From Actinomycetota bacterium (lineage in GTDB: Bacteria; Actinomycetota; Thermoleophilia; Solirubrobacterales; 70-9), in the NCBI GenBank assembly GCA_018268695.1, contig JAFDWD010001096.1:1-9401 (forward strand): a stretch of 9,401 bases of DNA. The letters are read 5' to 3'. The translations under genes and the position numbers were made by a program. Every line of letters begins with the position of its first letter. Positions within the stretch are counted from its first letter, which is position 1. This document shows, piece by piece, positions 6,120-9,401 of the stretch. Under the pieces are notes generated by a model. The model was given only the letters and a program-made list of their open reading frames with translations, searched no databases and was not told the origin of the DNA.

Positions 6120-6858
6120 CGCAGTACCTTCGCCAGATCTCGCCGTAGATCTCATGGGCCTCGGTGAAGGCGGTCAGGTCCTCGTCATGATCCCAGCCGT
6201 AGGCGTCGAGCGCGCGGCGGACGAAGTCGCCGTCGGCACCGCGGTCCTCCATCGCCATCACGTAGCCCGCGATGTCCCAGTGGACGGGGCCGCGGAGGAC
6301 GTCCTCGAAGTCGTTCCAGAGGAGGCCGCGGGGCGTGCGCAGGAGGTTGGTGAGGGACGCGTCGCCGTGGAGCGGCTGGATCGGCAGCGGGGTGTCGAAG
6401 ACCTGGTCCATGAGGGCGCGAAGCCGCTCTCCGAGCGTGTCGACCTCATCGCTCGGCGGGAGCAGCCCGCGCAGGCGCTCGATGTCGGCGAGGAGGTCGA
6501 GCATGCCGCCGAGCTCGCCCGGGAACCCGGCCAGCGTCTCGTGCAGCTCCCGGAGGGCCGTCCCCAACCGCTCGGGGTCACTCGGTTCCGTCGGTCCGAT
6601 CACCTCGACCCAAGCGGAGAAGGTCATCCAGAGGCCGTCGAAATGGTGGGGGCCCGAAGGCAAGAGAGGGCTCGGCGGGACCGCCAGGTCGGTCGGCGCC
6701 AGGAAGCCCGTCACCGCGACCTCGCGGCCGAGCCAGGTGGCGGGATCGTCGTGGAGAGCGACCGTCCCGGTCATCACCCGCGCCGCCACCGGCGAGGGGA
6801 GGAGGTGGACCAGCACGTTGCTGCCTGAGTAGACGACCTCGGCGTCGCCGCACGGCAC
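6103..6858 (-). CDS. Aminoglycoside phosphotransferase (APH)-family kinase
   Basis: At least 251 residues. The catalytic motif LHGDASLTN contains Asp166 and Asn171, and WNDFEDV (181-187) gives the metal-binding Asp183. HWDIAGY (194-199 region) follows. These are the APH/choline-kinase fold Brenner and DFE-type motifs. The substrate is unknown; most genomic members are not resistance enzymes. The first canonical start is the GTG at 6858, which lacks an SD. The 17 codons upstream (6909-6859) stay open and read as a helix rich in Ala and Glu, IKEAALAAAREVAVGHG, which resembles the usual N-terminus of this family. The real start is therefore probably at or near 6909, where the codon is ATC, one base from ATG. 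That ATC lies four bases after the stop of the upstream gene, so co-transcription is likely. Confidence 0.82.
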   Translation of the reverse strand: MPCGDAEVVYSGSNVLVHLLPSPVAARVMTGTVALHDDPATWLGREVAVTGFLAPTDLAVPPSPLLPSGPHHFDGLWMTFSAWVEVIGPTEPSDPERLGTALRELHETLAGFPGELGGMLDLLADIERLRGLLPPSDEVDTLGERLRALMDQVFDTPLPIQPLHGDASLTNLLRTPRGLLWNDFEDVLRGPVHWDIAGYVMAMEDRGADGDFVRRALDAYGWDHDEDLTAFTEAHEIYGEIWRRYCATGDR

Positions 6859-6913
6859 CCCGTGTCCGACGGCAACCTCGCGGGCCGCCGCGAGCGCCGC
6901 CTCCTTGATGGGA

Positions 6914-7276
6914 CTAGCGGACGTCCTCGACCTCGATCACCACGATGTCGCCCCCGACGACATCGGTGCGGTAGCGGACGTGGCCCTCGACCAAGAGCTT
7001 CTGCGGATCCTCGCGGTCGTACATCACCCGGGCGGGCTCTCCGGGCGCCAGCTTGTGGAGCGTGAAGCGGTTCATGTACTGGGAGGTGGTGACCCGCTGG
7101 GTCCCCTGGTCAGGAACCTCGAGGTCGAGCACGAATTCGATCTCCTTCGCGACCCCCTCGCGCTCGTTCCCGGTCTCCCGCATCGAGACGACCGTCGCCC
7201 GCCCCTGGGTCCCACGCTGCGCGAGCGCCTTCGCCAGATCCTTCTCCGGGCTCCCCTTCTTCCCGAACAGTCCCAA
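6914..7276 (-). CDS. Small conserved-looking protein of unknown function
   Basis: The protein has 120 residues and begins MGLFGKKG from a TTG codon. A charged helix (about 8-20) is followed by alternating beta-strand-like stretches: GRATVVSM, KEIEFVLDLEV, GEPARVMYD and GDIVVIEVEDV. This suggests a small beta barrel of the kind seen in DUF3592-like or OB-type proteins, but I cannot assign a family. The start lies one base from the 3' end of tRNA-Arg and has no SD, because the upstream RNA is tRNA. It is probably made from the same transcript as the tRNA and precedes the APH-family kinase. No membrane segment is visible. Confidence 0.65.
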   Translation of the reverse strand: MGLFGKKGSPEKDLAKALAQRGTQGRATVVSMRETGNEREGVAKEIEFVLDLEVPDQGTQRVTTSQYMNRFTLHKLAPGEPARVMYDREDPQKLLVEGHVRYRTDVVGGDIVVIEVEDVR

Positions 7277-7277
7277 A

Positions 7278-7351
7278 CGCGCCCGAGAGGATTCGAACCT
7301 CTGGCCTACGCCTCCGGAGGGCGTCGCTCTATCCAGCTGAGCTACGGGCGC
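7278..7351 (-). tRNA. tRNA-Arg (anticodon CCG)
   Basis: Read on the minus strand, the cloverleaf is complete. The acceptor GCGCCCG pairs with CGGGCGC. The D arm is GCTC/GAGC and the anticodon stem ACGCC/GGCGT, with loop CTCCGGA giving anticodon CCG, which reads CGG (Arg). The T arm is AGAGG-TTCGAAT-CCTCT. The discriminator is G at 7278 and CCA is not encoded (TTT follows), so 3' maturation needs RNase Z and CCA addition. A TTG-started gene begins one base beyond the mature 3' end. Confidence 0.95.
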
Positions 7352-7392
7352 TTGTGACGCAGCTTAGTCGTCCTCGCAAATTAGAGCCGATA

Positions 7393-7406
7393 CGAACATA
7401 TGTTCT
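7393..7406 (+). promoter_or_regulatory. LexA/SOS box-like operator
   Basis: CGAACATATGTTCT contains the 12-base palindrome GAACATATGTTC and matches the Gram-positive/actinobacterial LexA consensus CGAAC-N4-GTTC closely. It lies in the divergent spacer between tRNA-Arg (minus) and the PD-(D/E)XK-like gene (plus), 28 bases before the latter's ATG, where it would cover the -35 region. The motif is read directly; binding by LexA is inferred. Confidence 0.7.
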
Positions 7407-7421
7407 ATCCGCCCGAGGGCA

Positions 7422-7427
7422 TACCTT
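7422..7427 (+). promoter_or_regulatory. Possible -10 element of the PD-(D/E)XK-like gene
   Basis: TACCTT ends six bases before the ATG at 7434, so transcription would begin at or very near the start codon, a leaderless arrangement common in actinobacteria. The expected -35 region (near 7399-7404) falls within the LexA-like box. There is no SD before the ATG. Confidence 0.35.
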
Positions 7428-7433
7428 CGGGGC

Positions 7434-7777
7434 ATGATGTCGGCGGCAAGGGGGAATGCGGCTGAGGCCGCGGTGCTGAACGGACTCGTCGGGCGCGGCT
7501 TCGACGTCCTGGTGCCGTTCGGCGGCGGCCACCCTTACGACCTGGCGGTCGACCTCGGCCTTTCCGGCTTCCTGCGGGTCCAGTGCAAGCGCGCCTGGCG
7601 CTCGGGGGGTTGTCTTGCCTTCAACAGTCGGAGTACCGATCACGGGCGGGGACGCCAGGCCTACCAGGGCCTCGCGGATGTCTTCGGCGTCCACTTTCCC
7701 CCGATCGACAAGCTCTACCCGAGGATTACGAGATCGACCATTGGACGGAGGAGAAACTGCGGACGCTGACCGCGTAG
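7434..7777 (+). pseudogene. PD-(D/E)XK endonuclease-like gene, apparently frameshifted near the 3' end
   Basis: The initial frame (7434-7769, 111 residues) has a PD-(D/E)XK core: Glu11 in the first helix, Asp36 in PYDLAVD and Gln50-x-Lys52 in RVQCK, then FNSRSTDHGRGRQAYQGLADVFGVHFPP. This resembles the group I intron-associated or Holliday-resolvase-like small endonucleases (PDDEXK_5 type). After Tyr95 (7716-7718) the frame becomes basic and unstructured. Another frame, from 7721, reads EDYEIDHWTEEKLRTL and stops at 7777; this resembles the usual C-terminal end of such proteins. A small deletion that changes frame and removes some family sequence near 7719 would explain both. The deletion is inferred from remembered family layout. 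A genuine shorter protein ending at 7769 cannot be excluded. A LexA-like box lies upstream. Confidence 0.6.
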
Positions 7778-7788
7778 GCTCGCCGGTC

Positions 7789-8751
7789 ATGGATCTCGAG
7801 GTCACGTTTCTGGGGACCGGGGCCTCGGCGCCCTCGGCGCGGCGGTCGACGGCGGCGGTTCTTGTCGCGCGAGGCGGGGACCGGTTGCTCTTCGACTGCG
7901 GGGAAGGCACGCAGCGGCAGATGCAGAAGTCGCTGGGGCTGACGCAGGTCGACGAGATCTACCTGACGCACTACCACGCCGACCACATGCTGGGGCTGCC
8001 CGGGCTGCTGAAAACGTATGACCTGACCGATCGGGAGGCGGCGCTGCGGGTCTACGGGCCGCCGGGCCTGAAGGAGCTGTTCACGATCCTGCGGCCGCTG
8101 ATCGGGAGGTTGCGGTACCCGCTGGAGCTGGAGGAGCTGAAACCTGGAGAACGTGTCGATCACGACGAATACGTGGTCGAGTCGTTCGAAGCCGCCCACA
8201 ACGTGCGGGCGTCGGGGTGGGCGCTGGTCGAGGACAACCGCCCCGGGCGCTTCGACCCGGCCGCGGCGAAGGCCCTCGGCGTGAAGGAAGGGCCCGATTT
8301 CGCCCGGCTGCAGCGCGGCGCGGAGGTCGAGGGGTCGAAGGGGACGGTGACGCCCGAGCAGGTGATGGGGGAGACCCGCGACGGGAGGATCGTGGTGGTG
8401 ACCGGGGACACGGCCCCCTCGCCGCGAACCGTCGCCGCCGCGGCCGACGCCGATCTGCTGATCCACGACTCGAGCTTCATGGAGGAGGACGCGCAGCGAG
8501 CCGCGGAAACCGGGCACTCGACGGTCGGCCAGGCCGCCGCCGTGGCGGTCGAGGCCCACGTGAAACTGCTCGCTCTCGTCCATATCTCCGCCCGCTACCA
8601 CGTCGGCAAGGTGCTGGAGGAGGCCCGCGAGGTGTGCGCGAATTGCGTCGCCCCTCGCGACTTCGACCAGATCGTGATCCCGCTCCCGGAGAAAGGAAAG
8701 CCGGAGCTGATCCCGGACGGCGCGCGAAGGAGGGGAGAGGACCCGGAGTAG
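7789..8751 (+). CDS. rnz: Ribonuclease Z (tRNA 3' endonuclease)
   Basis: The 320-residue metallo-beta-lactamase-fold protein starts MDLEVTFLGTGASAPS, the RNase Z N-terminus. The zinc ligands are in THYHADH (His61, His63, Asp65, His66), with His137 (AAHN), Asp207 (TGDTAPS) and His265 (VHISARY), plus the family's GHST (242-245). FDCGEGTQRQ (35-44) is diagnostic. It cuts precursor tRNAs after the discriminator so that CCA can be added, which fits the CCA-less tRNA-Arg nearby. ATG at 7789 is chosen because the protein matches the family from this Met, 11 bases after the stop of the broken endonuclease frame. The in-frame reading extending back to 7615 is a shadow of that gene. There is no clear SD. 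Confidence 0.95.
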   Translation: MDLEVTFLGTGASAPSARRSTAAVLVARGGDRLLFDCGEGTQRQMQKSLGLTQVDEIYLTHYHADHMLGLPGLLKTYDLTDREAALRVYGPPGLKELFTILRPLIGRLRYPLELEELKPGERVDHDEYVVESFEAAHNVRASGWALVEDNRPGRFDPAAAKALGVKEGPDFARLQRGAEVEGSKGTVTPEQVMGETRDGRIVVVTGDTAPSPRTVAAAADADLLIHDSSFMEEDAQRAAETGHSTVGQAAAVAVEAHVKLLALVHISARYHVGKVLEEAREVCANCVAPRDFDQIVIPLPEKGKPELIPDGARRRGEDPE

Positions 8752-8768
8752 ACGACCTGGAGCCTTGC

Positions 8769-8774
8769 TACATT
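8769..8774 (+). promoter_or_regulatory. Possible -10 element for pyrR
   Basis: TACATT fits the TAnnnT pattern and would start transcription around 8781, just ahead of the PyrR-type hairpin. No convincing -35 hexamer is visible, which is common in high-GC actinobacteria. Confidence 0.3.
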
Positions 8775-8782
8775 CACCCCGT

Positions 8783-8813
8783 CCTTTAACCAGGTCCAGA
8801 GAGGCCAGGAAGG
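8783..8813 (+). promoter_or_regulatory. PyrR-binding leader hairpin overlapping the pyrR SD
   Basis: GGTC-CAGAGA-GGCC (8793-8806) is a near-exact match to the PyrR binding-loop consensus AGUCCAGAGAGGCU, with four closing pairs around CAGAGA. The 3' side continues AGGAAGG (8807-8813), matching the conserved AAGG of the motif. CCTT (8783-8786) can pair with AAGG (8810-8813) as the lower stem. Because AGGAAGG is also the only good SD for the GTG at 8823, nine bases away, UMP-bound PyrR should block translation. No intrinsic terminator follows. Confidence 0.88.
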
Positions 8814-8822
8814 CAGCCAAAA

Positions 8823-9383
8823 GTGAGTGAGAAGGTCGTCCTCGAGCCCGAGGACCTGAGGCGAACGCTGCGGCGGATCGCCCATGAGATCGCCGAGAAG
8901 AACCCGGAGCCCGCGCGGCTCGCCCTCGTCGGCATCCACACCAGAGGCGCGGTGCTGGCCCGTCGCCTGCACGTCGTCCTCGGCGAGCTGATCGGGACCG
9001 AGCTGCCGATCGGCGACATCGACATCAGCTTCTACCGCGACGACGTCGGGGCCCACGCTCCCGGCAAGCAGCCCGTCGTCCACGCCTCCCACATCGACTT
9101 CGACCTCGCCGGCCGCACCGTCGTCCTCGTCGACGACGTCCTCTTCACCGGCCGCACGGTCCGCGCCGCGATCGAGGCGCTCTTCGACTACGGCCGCCCG
9201 CAGCGGGTCCAGCTAGCCGTCCTCTGCGACCGCGGCCACCGCGAGCTGCCGATCCGCCCCGACTACGTCGGCAAGAACCTTCCGACCGCCCGCGAGGAGC
9301 GGGTCAACGTCCGCCTCGAGGAGACCGACGGGGTGGACCAGGTGACGATCTCCGAACCCCAACTGACGGAGGCCATGGCATGA
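8823..9383 (+). CDS. pyrR: PyrR: pyrimidine operon RNA-binding regulator / uracil phosphoribosyltransferase
   Basis: The 186-residue type I phosphoribosyltransferase has the PRPP-binding signature VVLVDDVLFTGRT (100-112). LALVGIHTRGAVLARRL (33-49), DISFYRDD (67-74) and LCDRGHRELPIRPDYVGKN (134-152 region) are PyrR-specific. It senses UMP/UTP versus PRPP, binds pyr mRNA leaders and often has weak uracil phosphoribosyltransferase activity. The family's RNA target lies in its own leader, so autoregulation is expected. The GTG start at 8823 is supported by AGGAAGG nine bases upstream and by full-length family fit. A gene starts ten bases after its stop, probably the next pyr gene. Confidence 0.96.
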   Translation: MSEKVVLEPEDLRRTLRRIAHEIAEKNPEPARLALVGIHTRGAVLARRLHVVLGELIGTELPIGDIDISFYRDDVGAHAPGKQPVVHASHIDFDLAGRTVVLVDDVLFTGRTVRAAIEALFDYGRPQRVQLAVLCDRGHRELPIRPDYVGKNLPTAREERVNVRLEETDGVDQVTISEPQLTEAMA

Positions 9384-9393
9384 GGAACCCCGC

Positions 9394-9401
9394 ATGAGAA
9401 A
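9394..9401 (+). CDS. Start of a truncated gene, probably the next pyrimidine gene
   Basis: ATGAGAAA at the right edge is preceded by GAGGA (9382-9386), seven bases upstream, and lies ten bases after the pyrR stop. pyrB commonly follows pyrR in bacterial pyr operons, but eight bases cannot identify it. The ATG at 9380 overlapping the pyrR stop meets a stop after five codons and is not a gene. Confidence 0.35.

Noticed and set aside
6154..6828. Plus-strand frames opposite the APH-family kinase
   Set aside because: The minus strand has HGD-x4-N and DFE-like motifs in correct order; the plus frames show only Arg/Glu-rich shadow sequence.
7278..7351. tRNA-Arg as an integration site of a mobile element
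   Set aside because: No integrase, no repeat of the tRNA 3' end and no compositional break are visible in the window.
7615..7788. Upstream extension of RNase Z
   Set aside because: The extra 58 residues overlap the nuclease gene in another frame and are Ser/Arg/Thr-rich. RNase Z homology starts exactly at ATG 7789.

Overview
The window is high-GC, gene-dense bacterial DNA with GTG and TTG starts, many stop/start overlaps and few strong Shine-Dalgarno (SD) sites. Gene families and style fit Actinomycetota, possibly Thermoleophilia/Solirubrobacterales. The phylum is a reasonable inference; the finer placement is a guess.

Left part (1-4269, all + strand): a complete SAM-I riboswitch with an antiterminator and an intrinsic terminator precedes five tightly packed genes. 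These are a zinc-ribbon threonine-synthase-family enzyme, a ThiS/MoaD-like sulfur carrier ending in Gly-Gly, a glucose-1-phosphate cytidylyltransferase-like enzyme (RfbF type), an NAD-dependent sugar-nucleotide 4,6-dehydratase-like protein (RfbG type) and an SRAP/YedK abasic-site-crosslinking protein. All junctions are overlaps or direct abutments, so one operon is likely. A perfect 22-bp inverted repeat lies in the last codons of the cytidylyltransferase gene. SAM control of a ThrC-like enzyme next to a Gly-Gly carrier suggests homocysteine/methionine synthesis from O-phosphohomoserine and a protein thiocarboxylate, analogous to CysM/CysO, rather than plain threonine synthesis. This is the most interesting possibility in the window.

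Middle part (4288-7351): a minus-strand single-pass membrane protein of unknown function diverges from a plus-strand alpha/beta hydrolase. The hydrolase converges on and overlaps an aminoglycoside-phosphotransferase-family kinase. Upstream of the kinase on the minus strand are a 120-residue protein of unknown function and, one base from its TTG start, a tRNA-Arg(CCG).

Right part (7352-9401): a short intergenic region holds a LexA/SOS-box-like palindrome. It is followed by a PD-(D/E)XK endonuclease-like gene that appears broken by a frameshift or deletion near its 3' end, then RNase Z. Next comes a PyrR-binding leader hairpin whose 3' side contains the SD of pyrR, then pyrR itself and the first few bases of another gene, probably the rest of a pyrimidine operon. 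RNase Z fits functionally with the CCA-less tRNA gene nearby.
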